A program made the position numbers and the translations under genes. Shown one piece after another: positions 49,615-59,718 of a stretch of DNA of 64,000 nucleotides. The notes beneath the pieces are model-generated. The model was not told the DNA's origin. It saw nothing but the letters and a program-made list of their open reading frames with translations, and ran no database searches. This DNA is from Methylomicrobium agile (GTDB lineage: Bacteria > Pseudomonadota > Gammaproteobacteria > Methylococcales > Methylomonadaceae): assembly GCF_000733855.1 (NCBI RefSeq), contig NZ_JPOJ01000001.1:372001-436000 (forward strand). Direction: 5' to 3'. Position 1 is the first letter of the stretch, and each line of letters begins with the position of its first letter.

Positions 49615-52578
49615 ATGTTGTCTCTTCGCAAAGTTTTGCCGACCCAGCCTTTAGTCAGAGAGACGGGCGCCATTTTGCTGATGGCGCTGGTTTATTATCT
49701 GGCCGCCCGGCTTGCCGCTTTCAATGCCTCCGAATTTGCCGGCAACGCGATGGCTATTTGGCCGGCGTCGGGAATTTCGCTTGCCGCCGTGCTGGTTTGC
49801 GGTTACCGGCTCGTCATCGGCGCAGGGCTCGGATCGTTCGCCTATAACCTGCTCTATTTAAGCCAGCAGGGCGGCATGGCGATGCCGGCCGTTTCGGGAG
49901 CGGCCATCATGGCGTTCGGCTCGATGCTTGAATTCGCCCTTGCCGGCTATCTGTTCAAACTCAGCTTTTCCGGACTGGCGCCGGAAACGTTGCGGGATAT
50001 CAAACGTTTTACTCTGATCTGCTTCGGCTCCGGGACCGTCGGCGCCGCCGCCGGTTGCCTCGGCCTGTTGCTGTCGCGGCAAATGGACTTCGGGCATTAT
50101 TCCGAAGCGGCGTTCACCTGGTGGGTTGGGGATGCGGCGGGCATGCTTGTCATGACGCCGCTGCTGCTGGTCTGGAACCGGAAGGAAAGCCGCAGAGGAC
50201 TGCTGTTTCCGCTCGTCGCGCCCTGCATCGGCCTGACAATGTGCGGATTTTTTATCGTCCATCAATTCGAAACCCGCCTGACGCAGAGCCATTCCGCGCC
50301 GGTCAAGGCATCCGTTGCGGCTTATTCCGGGCTGTCCCGCAACTGGTTGTCCTGGAACGTATTGCTGGCAGGAATAACGCTGACGTTGATTCTGGCCGAC
50401 TATCTGGAAGTGCACCGCCGCGAGCAAAATGCCCTGCGGAGCAACGAAAAACGGCTGAAAAGGCAAAATCTCGCACTGTCCCGCATCGCGCTCGGCGATT
50501 CGATCAGTTCCGGCGATCTTTACGCCACGCTGAAAATCATGACCGAAACGTCCGCGGCGACGCTGGAAGTCGAACGGGCGAGCATCTGGCTGTTCAACGA
50601 CGACCGTACCGCGCTTTGCTGCGCCGACCTTTACGAACTGGGCAGCAACCGCCACCTTTCCGGCGGGAAGCTGTCGACCGCCGACTATCCTTCCTATTTC
50701 GCCGCCTTGCTGGGCGCCCGCAATATCGCGGTCGACGATACGTTCGCAGATCCGGTCACGCAGGAGTTCCGCGACCATTACCTGCCTCAATTCAGCATTA
50801 CCTCCCTGCTGGACGCCCCCATCCAGTTCGGCAACGAAATGATCGGCGTCATCTGTCATGAGCATGTAGGGACAAAAAGGCATTGGACGCTGGACGAACA
50901 AAACTTCGCCGGTTCGATTGCCGACCTCGCCTCCCTCGCCTTCGAAGTCGTCAAAAGAAAAGAAGCCGAAGACAAACTGCGCGCCGCCAATCTGGAACTG
51001 GAAGCCAAGGTCAGGGAACGCACTGTCGAACTGATCAAATTGAACGCCGAGTTGCTTGCGGAAGCGGCCGACCGCCGGCAGGCCGAAGCCACTTTGAGGG
51101 AAAGCGAACTGCGTTTGCGCCTGGCGACGAAAGCGGCGGATATCGGCGTATGGGACTGGAATATCGTGGATGACAGCGTCATGTTTACTCCCGAATACAA
51201 ACGCCAGATCGGCTACGAAGACCATGAAATAGCAGGGCATTATCTGGAATGGGAAAGCCGGCTGCACCCGGAGGACAAGGATCGCGCCATTGCGGACAAC
51301 TTCGAATATATCGAAAGGAAAAAATCCGCCTATGAATCGGAATTCCGTTTACGGCACAAAAACGGTTCCTATCTCTGGATCCGTTCGCGCGGCGAAGCGG
51401 TCGCCTGGGATCAGGAGGGGCGGCCCACCCGCATTCTGGGCTGCCATGTCGACATTACCCAACTGAAACAAACCGAAGAAACGCTGCGGGCATTCCGCTG
51501 GTTTTCGGAAAGCGCCGGCCAGGGCATGGGGATGGCCAAAATGCAGGGCGAAGTCATCTATATGAATCCTGCCCTGAAAAAAACGCTGGCTTCGCTCGGG
51601 ATTCCTTTCGATCCTTCCAAAGTATTGACCGACTATTACACCGAAGAGGCCGCCCGCAGGCTCAGCTCCGAAGTCCTGCCGAAACTGCTCGGCCACGGCC
51701 AATGGATCGGCGAACTCGAACTGGGCAAGAGCCACGGAAAACGCATCCCGACGCTCGACAACTTCTTTGCGGTATGCGATGAAGGCGGCAACCCACAATA
51801 CGTCGCCAATATCGTTACCGACATGTCCCAGCAAAAGGAAATAGAAAGGCAACTGCTTCAAGCCAAGGAAGCCGCCGTATCGGCCGACCGCACCAAATCG
51901 ATGTTCATCGCCACCATGTCGCATGAACTGCGCACGCCGCTCAATGCGATCATCGGCTTCACCGGCATTTTATTGCAAGGCTTGTCCGGCGACCTGAACG
52001 AACGCCAGCGCGATCAATTGAGCCGCGTCGCCCGGTCTGCACGGCATCTGCTCGACCTGATCACCGACATCATCGATATTTCCAAGATCGAAGCCGGACG
52101 CATCGATGTCTTTCCGAGCGATTTCGACCTGCACGCCCTCGTCTCCCAGGCAACCGATACGGTAAAGGCTCAGGCGCAGGAAAAAGGCTTAGTGCTGACG
52201 ATGGATGCCGAGCCTTTTCCTGTCCATTCCGACCAAAAACGGGTGCTGCAGTGCGTCATCAACTTGTTGAGCAACGCGATCAAATACACCGAACAAGGCA
52301 GTGTCGCGATTTCCGCGCGCGCGGCCGACGGAAAGGTATCGATCGAGATCAGGGATACCGGCATCGGCATCGAAACGGAGCAGATGCAGAAGCTATTCAT
52401 TCCTTTCGAGCGCCTGGACTCTTTTTTGCGCTTAAGAACCTCGGGTACCGGCTTGGGATTGTATCTGACGCGAAAAATTGCGGTCGATTTGCTCTCGGGA
52501 GATGTCAGCGTCGTCAGCACGCCGGGGACCGGAAGCTGTTTCACCCTGAAGATTTCCGACCATCTGGGAGCGAAATAA
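49615..52578 (+). CDS. MASE1-GAF-PAS-PAS sensor histidine kinase
   Basis: The 987-residue inner-membrane kinase starts with a MASE1 sensor of about eight helices (1-270), then GAF (about 300-440), coil, PAS (about 495-620), a second PAS-like domain (about 625-745), a HisKA domain with phospho-acceptor H770 in MSHELRTPLN, and a HATPase domain with DTGIGIE and GTGLGLYL. It ends after the ATPase domain without a receiver, so the separate divergent receivers at 46764-49347 are likely partners. The gap 49348-49614 shows no gene and probably holds both promoters. Confidence 0.9.
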   Translation: MLSLRKVLPTQPLVRETGAILLMALVYYLAARLAAFNASEFAGNAMAIWPASGISLAAVLVCGYRLVIGAGLGSFAYNLLYLSQQGGMAMPAVSGAAIMAFGSMLEFALAGYLFKLSFSGLAPETLRDIKRFTLICFGSGTVGAAAGCLGLLLSRQMDFGHYSEAAFTWWVGDAAGMLVMTPLLLVWNRKESRRGLLFPLVAPCIGLTMCGFFIVHQFETRLTQSHSAPVKASVAAYSGLSRNWLSWNVLLAGITLTLILADYLEVHRREQNALRSNEKRLKRQNLALSRIALGDSISSGDLYATLKIMTETSAATLEVERASIWLFNDDRTALCCADLYELGSNRHLSGGKLSTADYPSYFAALLGARNIAVDDTFADPVTQEFRDHYLPQFSITSLLDAPIQFGNEMIGVICHEHVGTKRHWTLDEQNFAGSIADLASLAFEVVKRKEAEDKLRAANLELEAKVRERTVELIKLNAELLAEAADRRQAEATLRESELRLRLATKAADIGVWDWNIVDDSVMFTPEYKRQIGYEDHEIAGHYLEWESRLHPEDKDRAIADNFEYIERKKSAYESEFRLRHKNGSYLWIRSRGEAVAWDQEGRPTRILGCHVDITQLKQTEETLRAFRWFSESAGQGMGMAKMQGEVIYMNPALKKTLASLGIPFDPSKVLTDYYTEEAARRLSSEVLPKLLGHGQWIGELELGKSHGKRIPTLDNFFAVCDEGGNPQYVANIVTDMSQQKEIERQLLQAKEAAVSADRTKSMFIATMSHELRTPLNAIIGFTGILLQGLSGDLNERQRDQLSRVARSARHLLDLITDIIDISKIEAGRIDVFPSDFDLHALVSQATDTVKAQAQEKGLVLTMDAEPFPVHSDQKRVLQCVINLLSNAIKYTEQGSVAISARAADGKVSIEIRDTGIGIETEQMQKLFIPFERLDSFLRLRTSGTGLGLYLTRKIAVDLLSGDVSVVSTPGTGSCFTLKISDHLGAK

Positions 52579-52708
52579 CGGCCGAGGCATTCTCGAAGCG
52601 AAAAAATCGCAGTCACGACCAATCCGCCGGAACGCCCCTCGTCAGCCTATTTTGCGCTTAAGGAAACTCCGAATAAGTCCCCCTCTTGCCGTCAAGTCAA
52701 GATATCTC

Positions 52709-52774
52709 GTAGGCCGGATAAGCGAAGCGCATCCACTCTATGATCGCCGGATGCGCTTCGCTTATCCGGCCTAC
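52709..52774. repeat. REP/BIME-like paired palindrome, family D
   Basis: GTAGGCCGGATAAGC... (from 52709) and its inverted partner ending ...TATCCGGCCTAC (52746-52774) flank a short spacer. The GCCGGAT core and GTAG/CTAC ends strongly recall enterobacterial REP sequences. It lies between convergent genes. Confidence 0.8.
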
Positions 52775-52817
52775 GAGCCAGCATGGAGGAATCCAGGCCC
52801 CGGCTTGCAAACCGCCG

Positions 52818-53993
52818 TCAATCGCGCCCCGGCAACAGCAGCTGCTTCCGCAGCGCCGCCAGAATCTCCGGATGGGAGCCGAGATAAGAAATTCTGTTGT
52901 CAAGATAGCTTCGGTAAACCCGCGAGATATTCCCTGAGGTGATCCGGCTGCCGAGATGATCCTCGTCCCGATGCTTATAAATCGCATCGAAAATCCGATT
53001 CCCGAACTCGTAATTGAAATGTTCGGGATCCTGCCAATAAACGGCGCTGTTTTGAGTGATTGGCTCGCCGGTAATCCCGTTGTAGCGGCTAAACTCCCAC
53101 AGCGCCGCACGGCCGCCCTCCTCTTCGAGAAGCGCGGCGACCGCGGTGAGCCCCGACCAATAAGCTTTGTAGGCGCCGCACACCGCGTCGAACTCCAGCC
53201 AAAGCGCATGTTTTGGGTAGGCGAGCAAAGTCAGTTCGATGCCTTTCCGTTTTGCGAGGCGGACGATATGCCGCAAGCCTTCCAGATCGAGTCCCGGATC
53301 GGCACCGGGCAAGGCCGCGTCCAGTATGGGCGGCGCGGGCACGGACTGTTGCAAGGAGGTCAGGTCGCAATGCTGTTTTTTCAGCCGCTCGCCGAAAAAC
53401 TGGCGGAATTGGCCTTCCACGCCCGGCAAGCCCCGGATGTAATAATACATGCCTTCGCGGGTATGGCTCGGGCTGTTCTTGCGCTGCTCCCTGATCGTGC
53501 CGATCGAGGCGGAGACCGCTTTCAGGGACAACAGCAATTTGCTTTCCGAAAACCCGTCGATTTCGGGCAACCGGCCTTTGCAGTCGACGCGCGGCATGGC
53601 GCCCGGCGTGATTCCGATGAAGGCCCGCTTCATTCCGGTCGCAGCAACCGCATAATCGAAATAGCAAAGCACCCGCCCCCAATCCGCGCCGGCAATCCCG
53701 AAATTGTAGCCGGCCAATTTGCCGCCGCCGGTAAATCCGGCATGGGTCGGGTCGAAACCGATTTCCGCGAACGAACTGCCGAAAATCAACGCCTCCGGCT
53801 GCTCCCGCGCGACGACCATCGGCTTCACATGGCGTTCGAAACGCCGCATTTTGGTTTTGACCTTGTTCAGGCCGTCGATCTCGAAATCGCGGTAATACCA
53901 GAAAGGATCCACCATCCGGTTGAGTGCGGCGACCGCGGCGAGAATCAGGCCGATGCCGATCAGCAGCGACAGGGCAAAACGTTTCGGCCGCAT
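52818..53993 (-). CDS. SGNH-like protein paired with MBOAT
   Basis: The 391-residue protein has one N-terminal membrane helix (about 6-25) and a periplasmic domain with ALIFGSSFAEIGFDP near residue 66, a GSS block typical of DltD/AlgJ-like SGNH acyltransfer proteins, and YWQDPEHFNYEFGNRI near the C-terminus, fitting a catalytic Asp-His pair. The start at 53993 was chosen at the membrane helix; open frame upstream overlaps the MBOAT gene in another frame. It probably completes acyl transfer to an envelope polymer. Confidence 0.75.
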   Translation of the reverse strand: MRPKRFALSLLIGIGLILAAVAALNRMVDPFWYYRDFEIDGLNKVKTKMRRFERHVKPMVVAREQPEALIFGSSFAEIGFDPTHAGFTGGGKLAGYNFGIAGADWGRVLCYFDYAVAATGMKRAFIGITPGAMPRVDCKGRLPEIDGFSESKLLLSLKAVSASIGTIREQRKNSPSHTREGMYYYIRGLPGVEGQFRQFFGERLKKQHCDLTSLQQSVPAPPILDAALPGADPGLDLEGLRHIVRLAKRKGIELTLLAYPKHALWLEFDAVCGAYKAYWSGLTAVAALLEEEGGRAALWEFSRYNGITGEPITQNSAVYWQDPEHFNYEFGNRIFDAIYKHRDEDHLGSRITSGNISRVYRSYLDNRISYLGSHPEILAALRKQLLLPGRD

Positions 53994-53995
53994 TA

Positions 53996-55555
53996 TCAGA
54001 ATTGGAAATAGATGAACTCGCTGATCTCGTTCAGCGACAGGATGCCGAGCGTCGCGGCGGTCACGGCGAAGCCCAGCCATGCGCCGCTGGGCCGCCAATG
54101 CCACCAGACTTGCGGGATTTCGCCGGGAACGTCCAGGCCCAGCGCGGGACGATAGCGCGCCATGATTTGCTGGGTATTCGGAAGAAACCAGACGATGCCC
54201 AGGCAAATCAGAATCCGGACCGGCGCCTTGGCGGCGTTGAAGGTGTCGGTGTTGCGGAACTCGATGCCGTGCCGAGCCAGGATTTCGGCCGCTCCCCCCA
54301 TCCCCTGCCGCCATTTCAAAGGCAGTGCGACGCCGTGCTGTCCGGCCATGCCTTCCAGCAGGAGCCGCGCCGCATCGACATTCTCGGCGCGGAAAAACAC
54401 CCACGCCACCACGACGGCGAGAAAAGTCGTCAGCAATGCGATTTTGTGGTACACCGGCGCGGGCACGCAAGCCGTCACCCACCGGCGCAAGACGCTGCTC
54501 TGCCACTGGTGGTTGACGACCAGGTACAGGCCGTGCAGAGCGCCCCACAGAATGTAGGTCCAGTTCGCCCCATGCCAAGCGCCGCCGAGCACCATCGTGA
54601 CCAACAGGTTCAGATACCGTCGGAACGGCCCGCGCCGGTTTCCGCCCAGCGGAATGTAAAGGTAATCGCGCAGGAAGCGCGACAGGGTCATATGCCAGCG
54701 CCGCCAGAAATCGATGATGCTGGCGGCCTTGTACGGCGAATCGAAATTCAGCGGCAGCTTGATCCCGAACAGGAGCGAGATGCCGATCGCCATGTCCGAA
54801 TAGGCGGAAAAATCGAAATAAAGCTGGAAACTGTACGCCAAGGCCCCGCCCCAGGCGTCGAGCATTCCCAATGCCTCTCCTTCGGCCGCCGCATCGAACG
54901 CGGGCCGGGCATACTGCGCCATCTCGTCCGCAAGCAACATCTTCTTGAACAGGCCGATGAAAAAAACCGACAAGCCGACCGCCAGATTTTCCCAATCGAT
55001 CCGGTAGATGGCGGGCTTGGCGAATTGCGACATCATCTCCTTGTGGTGCAGCACCGGCCCGGCGATCAAATGCGGGAAATAAGTCACGAACAAAGCGTAA
55101 TGCACAGGGCGGAATTCTTTCGCATGGCCCTGGTAAGCGTCGGCGAGAAAAGCCAACTGGGTGAACGTGAAGAACGAGATGCCGAGCGGCAGCACGATCT
55201 CGGGAACCGGCAACGACCGCTCGACGAAATGATTCAGGTTGCCGATCAGAAACCCAAGATATTTATAGTAGCCGAGCAAGCCGAGGTTAACCGCAACGCC
55301 GAGTATGAAGACCGCTTTGGTCCATCTGGAAGAACGGAGTTTCATCAGGGCGATCTGTTTGCCGATCCGGAAGTTGAAGCCGATCGAAAGCAACAACAGC
55401 AAAAGGTAGTTCGGGTTCCACCAGCCGTAAAACGCCAGGGAAGCGAGCGTCAGCCAGGCGGCGGCCAGAAATTGACTGCGCTTTCCGATCAGGAAAAATA
55501 AAATCAACGTGATCGGAAGAAATCCGAAAATAAACGCATAGGAATTGAAAAGCAC
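53996..55555 (-). CDS. MBOAT family O-acyltransferase (AlgI-like)
   Basis: The 519-residue polytopic membrane protein has MBOAT family features: the YSDMAIGISLLFGIKLPLNF segment, WHMTLSRFLRDYLYIPLGG, and the catalytic histidine in GGAWHGANWTYILWG. It moves acetyl or other acyl groups across the membrane to polysaccharide. The start is a GTG (LFNSYAFIFGF follows), the standard family beginning; the open frame continues upstream without similarity. It precedes its SGNH-like partner by two bases. Confidence 0.88.
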   Translation of the reverse strand: MLFNSYAFIFGFLPITLILFFLIGKRSQFLAAAWLTLASLAFYGWWNPNYLLLLLLSIGFNFRIGKQIALMKLRSSRWTKAVFILGVAVNLGLLGYYKYLGFLIGNLNHFVERSLPVPEIVLPLGISFFTFTQLAFLADAYQGHAKEFRPVHYALFVTYFPHLIAGPVLHHKEMMSQFAKPAIYRIDWENLAVGLSVFFIGLFKKMLLADEMAQYARPAFDAAAEGEALGMLDAWGGALAYSFQLYFDFSAYSDMAIGISLLFGIKLPLNFDSPYKAASIIDFWRRWHMTLSRFLRDYLYIPLGGNRRGPFRRYLNLLVTMVLGGAWHGANWTYILWGALHGLYLVVNHQWQSSVLRRWVTACVPAPVYHKIALLTTFLAVVVAWVFFRAENVDAARLLLEGMAGQHGVALPLKWRQGMGGAAEILARHGIEFRNTDTFNAAKAPVRILICLGIVWFLPNTQQIMARYRPALGLDVPGEIPQVWWHWRPSGAWLGFAVTAATLGILSLNEISEFIYFQF

Positions 55556-55586
55556 GCTGTAAACTCTTCGGCAAACCGGCGGACCG

Positions 55587-57068
55587 CTAAACCGGCAAAG
55601 CGGCCGGCAGATCGGCCCGACTGCGCTCGATGCCCAAACGCCGCATTTTTTGAAGCGCATAGGATTGGAGGGCGGCGACGATCGATCGATCGGCCGACAC
55701 GTCATTTCTCAGCGCTTCGAGACGGGCAAAATACCGGTCGAACGTGATCCCGGCGCCCGGTATGCGGCCGCTCAGGCGGTCGGCGCAGAACTGCTGCCAG
55801 CGCGCCGTTTCTTCGGCGTTCAGCGAGTCCGGATAATTTCTCGCGCGGTAACGGAACAGCATTTCGGAGAGGCGCCTGTCGGTAAACGTCAATGTCGTCT
55901 CGGCGAGTTGGCCGGGCGACATCGAACGAAGCTTGGCCATTTTGCGCTTGTCTTCATCCGTAAAAAAACCGCCCTGGTAAATCGCCAGATCGGGGTCGGT
56001 CTCGGTCTCGAAATCGTTCTCCGCATCGAACACCTGCACGATTTTTTCCGCCAGCCCGGCGGCGGCTTTGATTTTGGCAATATGCGCTCGGCACGCGGCC
56101 AGATCGATCGCCAAGCGCTCGGCGTCCTGCCCGCGAATGACCGACACCGGCGCCAGCACCGGACATTTGTTCAAATGAACGGTCTTGAGCGGAATTCTTG
56201 TCTCCCCTTCGGGTAAATCTTCCGCCGCGGTAAAAATACGCCGGCGGATTTCCGCGGCAGACAATTCGAGCATCGGTCCGGGATCGATCGATACGTCGTA
56301 AACGATCACACCGTTGCCGTTAGAGGGGTGCCAGGCAACCGGCAGCACGACCGCCAGACAATGGCGAGAAGCAGGATATTTCCCCGAAACATGGACGACC
56401 GGCTCGAAGCTGCCGATTTGCAGCAGTTTCAGCGCTTCGGCCTTGACGCGATGCCGAAACAGGAACGGGTACAGTTTCGGCTGCGCCCGGCTGAGCAGCT
56501 GCGCGAGCGCAATCGTCGCCTTGACATCGGACAAGGCGTCGTGCGCAGCTTCATGCACAAGCCCGTTGGCTACGGTCAGGCGGTCGAGGCGCAACGTCGG
56601 CGTGCCGTCGTCATTGAACGGCCATGCGAGCCCGTCCGGACGCAACGCGCGCGCCGCCCTGACCACATCGATCAGATCCCAGCGGCTGTTCCCGTGTTGC
56701 CACTCGCGCGCATAGGGATCGTAAAAATTGCGGTAAAGGCAATTGCGCGTGACCTCGTCATCGAAGCGCAGCGTGTTGTAGCCCAAGGCGCAGGTGTTCG
56801 GCGTCGAGATTTCCCGATGAATCAAACGAATGAATTCGGCTTCGCAGACGCCTTTCTGTTCGGCCAGTTGCGGGGTGATGCCGGTAATCAAGCAGGCATC
56901 GGGGTGCGGCAGGCAATCGTCCGCCGGCTTCAGATAAACGACCAGCGGCTCGCCGATCGGATTGAATTGCAGATCGGTACGGACGCCCGCAAACTGGACG
57001 GGACGGTCCCGACGCGCGTCCGTACCGAACGTTTCGTAGTCGTGCCAATAAAGCGAGTGATCCGTCAC
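55587..57068 (-). CDS. sbcB: Exodeoxyribonuclease I
   Basis: Exonuclease I degrades single-stranded DNA 3'-5' in repair and recombination. The 493-residue protein has the DEDDh exonuclease opening WHDYETFGTDARRDRPVQFAG and the HDALSDVKATIALAQL motif, followed by the SH3-like and C-terminal helical domains (FRYRARNYPDSLN). Length is normal. Confidence 0.95.
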   Translation of the reverse strand: MTDHSLYWHDYETFGTDARRDRPVQFAGVRTDLQFNPIGEPLVVYLKPADDCLPHPDACLITGITPQLAEQKGVCEAEFIRLIHREISTPNTCALGYNTLRFDDEVTRNCLYRNFYDPYAREWQHGNSRWDLIDVVRAARALRPDGLAWPFNDDGTPTLRLDRLTVANGLVHEAAHDALSDVKATIALAQLLSRAQPKLYPFLFRHRVKAEALKLLQIGSFEPVVHVSGKYPASRHCLAVVLPVAWHPSNGNGVIVYDVSIDPGPMLELSAAEIRRRIFTAAEDLPEGETRIPLKTVHLNKCPVLAPVSVIRGQDAERLAIDLAACRAHIAKIKAAAGLAEKIVQVFDAENDFETETDPDLAIYQGGFFTDEDKRKMAKLRSMSPGQLAETTLTFTDRRLSEMLFRYRARNYPDSLNAEETARWQQFCADRLSGRIPGAGITFDRYFARLEALRNDVSADRSIVAALQSYALQKMRRLGIERSRADLPAALPV

Positions 57069-57082
57069 AACCTACGACTGGG

Positions 57083-57478
57083 TTATTGCGTCGCGGCAAG
57101 CGCTTTGAACAGATCGGTCCGGCTGATGATCCCGACCAGTTCGCCGTCTTCGTACACGGGAAAACTTCTGACCGACAATTTCATGAATTTCTCGGCCAGA
57201 TCGACGATACTGATATCGGCATTCACGGTAATCGGGTTTCTGGTCATGTAATCGCAGACTTTACCGCTCATGCCCTGATTATAGACCGTGTCCAGAAACG
57301 CCTTCATGCCGTCCATTTCGGAAAACATGCCCAGCAGTTGGCCTTTATCATCGAGAACGGGCGCACACGTGATCTTATGGCCGAGCATGATCTTTATCGC
57401 ATCGATGACACTGTGATCCTGCGTCAATGTGACTAAGTGTTTGGTCATATAGTCTGCTGTTGATATTTTATTCAGCAT
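57083..57478 (-). CDS. Two-CBS-domain protein
   Basis: The 131-residue cytoplasmic protein is a tandem CBS pair (about 10-65 and 75-130), with ADYMTKHLVTLTQDHSV and CDYMTRNPITVNADISI as the two openings. Such proteins bind adenosine nucleotides as energy sensors. No effector domain is attached. It lies 14 bases from the exonuclease I gene on the same strand. Confidence 0.85.
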   Translation of the reverse strand: MLNKISTADYMTKHLVTLTQDHSVIDAIKIMLGHKITCAPVLDDKGQLLGMFSEMDGMKAFLDTVYNQGMSGKVCDYMTRNPITVNADISIVDLAEKFMKLSVRSFPVYEDGELVGIISRTDLFKALAATQ

Positions 57479-57564
57479 AACAAACTCCTTAACGCATTAA
57501 ATTGTTATCAATTAAAGCAGTTACCGAACCGAGACCAATACCGACGCTTTGTATAAATTAAGAG

Positions 57565-57756
57565 TTAAGGCTGCTGCAGCGACGCTTGTTCGGCCTCGAG
57601 TTTTTTTCTTTTATCGCATTTCTCAACACAGACGCATGAGCCGGAATTCAATCCGCCGCACGAACCTTTAATCGCGCGCCGTCCGAACATCACGCCGATC
57701 GCCATCAAGACGATTACTGCGAGCATGATCGCAAATGTCACTAAAAAATAAGTCAT
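57565..57756 (-). CDS. nqrM: Na+-Nqr maturation protein NqrM
   Basis: The 63-residue protein has one N-terminal membrane helix (about 3-25) and the GRRAIKGSCGGL motif followed by cysteines C33, C41, C43 and C47. This is the DUF539/NqrM family, needed to build the iron centre between NqrD and NqrE. It lies close to the nqr operon but is separated from nqrF by a DUF2845 gene and a terminator. Confidence 0.9.
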   Translation of the reverse strand: MTYFLVTFAIMLAVIVLMAIGVMFGRRAIKGSCGGLNSGSCVCVEKCDKRKKLEAEQASLQQP

Positions 57757-57951
57757 GATAAATCTCTAAGAAAGAAAAAAATCCCGTTTTTCAGGAACGG
57801 ACAATCTCAAGATTGTATTGGACGAATAATACCCTTTACCGGAGTTTGCCGCCATCAAAATAAATCGGTCAATCAAAGGACCGGTAACAAGCCCAAAAGT
57901 TTATTCTCGGCGGAGATTTTCGAAAGCGGTCGAAAGCTTCTCCTTCATTTT

Positions 57952-58338
57952 TTATCGCCCCCGCTGCAGATCCGATATTTCTACCAGTATCCCATTCTCG
58001 AAACGAAGTAATTGTTTGATCCGGTTTCTCCCGAAATTATAGACCCATTCTTCGACCTGGACCTCCTCGAACTGTTGAATATCGAGAGTACGGCGGGGAT
58101 GGTGCAGGATACTGCCGACAATCTTGGTCCGGTAGGAGATGTATTCCGGCTCGCCGCAGATTTCCAGCACAGTGTATTTATCGTCCTGAAGCTCGATCAG
58201 ATTGTGGCCGCAGCGCATCGTGGAAATGCCGAATGCGGTACCGGCATACGTCAGCAAGATCATCAAGAGCAGATTCAAACGCAATCGCTTCCGTTTTGCT
58301 TGAGATGATTCATTTGCAGAGGAAAGCCAATCAGTCAT
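57952..58338 (-). CDS. DUF2845 domain protein
   Basis: The protein (128 residues from the ATG at 58338; another ATG is two codons upstream) has a hydrophobic helix at about 22-38, then the DUF2845 pattern: STMRCGHNLIELQDDKYTVLEICGEPEYI and a C-terminal WVYNFGRNRIKQLLRFENGIL. It is probably periplasmic with two cysteines able to pair. Function is unknown. The gap 57757-57951 shows no gene. Confidence 0.8.
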   Translation of the reverse strand: MTDWLSSANESSQAKRKRLRLNLLLMILLTYAGTAFGISTMRCGHNLIELQDDKYTVLEICGEPEYISYRTKIVGSILHHPRRTLDIQQFEEVQVEEWVYNFGRNRIKQLLRFENGILVEISDLQRGR

Positions 58339-58426
58339 GAACATAGCACCAAACGACTCCGATAAGGATAAAAGGAATGAGCGGCTGACGCATACATTCT
58401 TGTAGCGATGGTTTTCGGGAAAGCGT

Positions 58427-58476
58427 TAAAAACAGCGAAGCCCTCCTCCGCAAGACAGGTCGTGCGCGGAAGAGGG
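58427..58476 (-). terminator. nqr operon terminator
   Basis: On the minus strand, a long near-perfect hairpin (arms at 58441-58451 and 58466-58476) is followed by a T run at about 58428-58432. It lies just after the nqrF stop codon. Confidence 0.75.
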
Positions 58477-58487
58477 CCGGCAGGTCT

Positions 58488-59708
58488 TTAGCCGCCGAAA
58501 TCGTCGAGCATGATGTTTTCCGGCTCGACACCGATATCGAGCAGCATCTTGATCACCGCTGCGTTCATCATCGGCGGACCGCACATATAGAACTCGCAGT
58601 CTTCCGGTGCCGGATGATTTTTCAGATAGTTTTCATACAGCACGTTATGAATGAAGCCGGTATAACCGGTCCAGTTGTCTTCCGGCAATGGATCGGACAA
58701 GGCGACATGCCAGGTGAAATTGGGATTTTCTCTCGCGAGCATGTCGAAATCTTCCACATAGAACATTTCGCGCTTGCTGCGCGCGCCGTACCAGAACGTC
58801 ATCTTGCGTTTCGATTTCAGCCGGCGCAATTGGTCGAAGATGTGCGAACGCATCGGCGCCATCCCCGCGCCGCCGCCGACGAAGACCATGTCGGCATCGG
58901 TATCCTTCGCGAAGAATTCGCCATAAGGTCCCGATATGATACATTTGTCGCCCGGTTCCAAACTGAAGATGTACGAAGACATCTTGCCCGGGGGCACGCT
59001 TTCGTCCGCTCTTGGCGGAGGGGTCGCGATACGCACGTTCAGCATGATTTCTTTTTCTTCCGGGTAGCTCGCCATTGAATAGGCGCGCAGGACCGGCTCC
59101 TTCACGTCGGAGACATAGCGCCACAGATTATATTTATCCCAATCTTCATGGAAACGTTCTTCGATATCGTAGTCCTTATAATTGACCACATGCGGCGGAC
59201 ATTCGATCTGAATATAACCGCCGGCGCGATAATTGATCGATTCACCGGGCGGCAACTCCAGCACCAGTTCCTTAATGAAAGTCGCAACGTTATCGTTCGA
59301 TTTGACCGTACACTCCCATTTTTTGACACCAAAAACCGAATCTTCGACTTCGATGTCCATGTCGTGCTTGACGCTGACCTGGCAGGAGAGACGTTCGCCG
59401 CAGGCCGCTTCGCGCTTGGTGATATGGGTCAATTCGGTCGGCAGGATTTCGCCGCCACCGGATTTGACTATGACCTTGCACTGACCGCAGGTTCCGCCGC
59501 CGCCGCAGGCCGAGGACACGAACAAACCATTGTCCGCCAGCGCGGTCAGTAATTTGGCGCCGACCGGCACATGAATTTTCTTTTCATCATTGATCAGGAT
59601 CTCAACATCGCCTTCGGCCACCAGTTTTCGTTTTGCGCCGAGAATCATGAATACGAGCGCAATCACCAGCGCCGTAAAGATGAAAATCCCTAATAAAATA
59701 TCCAGCAT
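58488..59708 (-). CDS. nqrF: Na+-translocating NADH:quinone reductase subunit F
   Basis: NqrF is the NADH entry subunit. The 406-residue protein has an N-terminal membrane helix (about 3-24), a 2Fe-2S domain with C68, C74, C77 and C109, an FAD domain with RAYSMASYP, and an NADH domain with [13 protein letters not shown]. All cofactor motifs are intact. It is the last gene of the operon. Confidence 0.97.
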   Translation of the reverse strand: MLDILLGIFIFTALVIALVFMILGAKRKLVAEGDVEILINDEKKIHVPVGAKLLTALADNGLFVSSACGGGGTCGQCKVIVKSGGGEILPTELTHITKREAACGERLSCQVSVKHDMDIEVEDSVFGVKKWECTVKSNDNVATFIKELVLELPPGESINYRAGGYIQIECPPHVVNYKDYDIEERFHEDWDKYNLWRYVSDVKEPVLRAYSMASYPEEKEIMLNVRIATPPPRADESVPPGKMSSYIFSLEPGDKCIISGPYGEFFAKDTDADMVFVGGGAGMAPMRSHIFDQLRRLKSKRKMTFWYGARSKREMFYVEDFDMLARENPNFTWHVALSDPLPEDNWTGYTGFIHNVLYENYLKNHPAPEDCEFYMCGPPMMNAAVIKMLLDIGVEPENIMLDDFGG

Positions 59709-59718
59709 TCGATTACCC

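Noticed and set aside
53994-54995. Apparent 334-residue N-terminal extension of the SGNH-like protein
   Set aside because: The extension is an out-of-frame reading of the MBOAT gene; the true start is at the membrane helix at 53993.
53924-55501. A 525-codon plus-strand open frame
   Set aside because: It lies opposite the MBOAT gene, which has all family motifs; the antisense translation has no recognisable domain.
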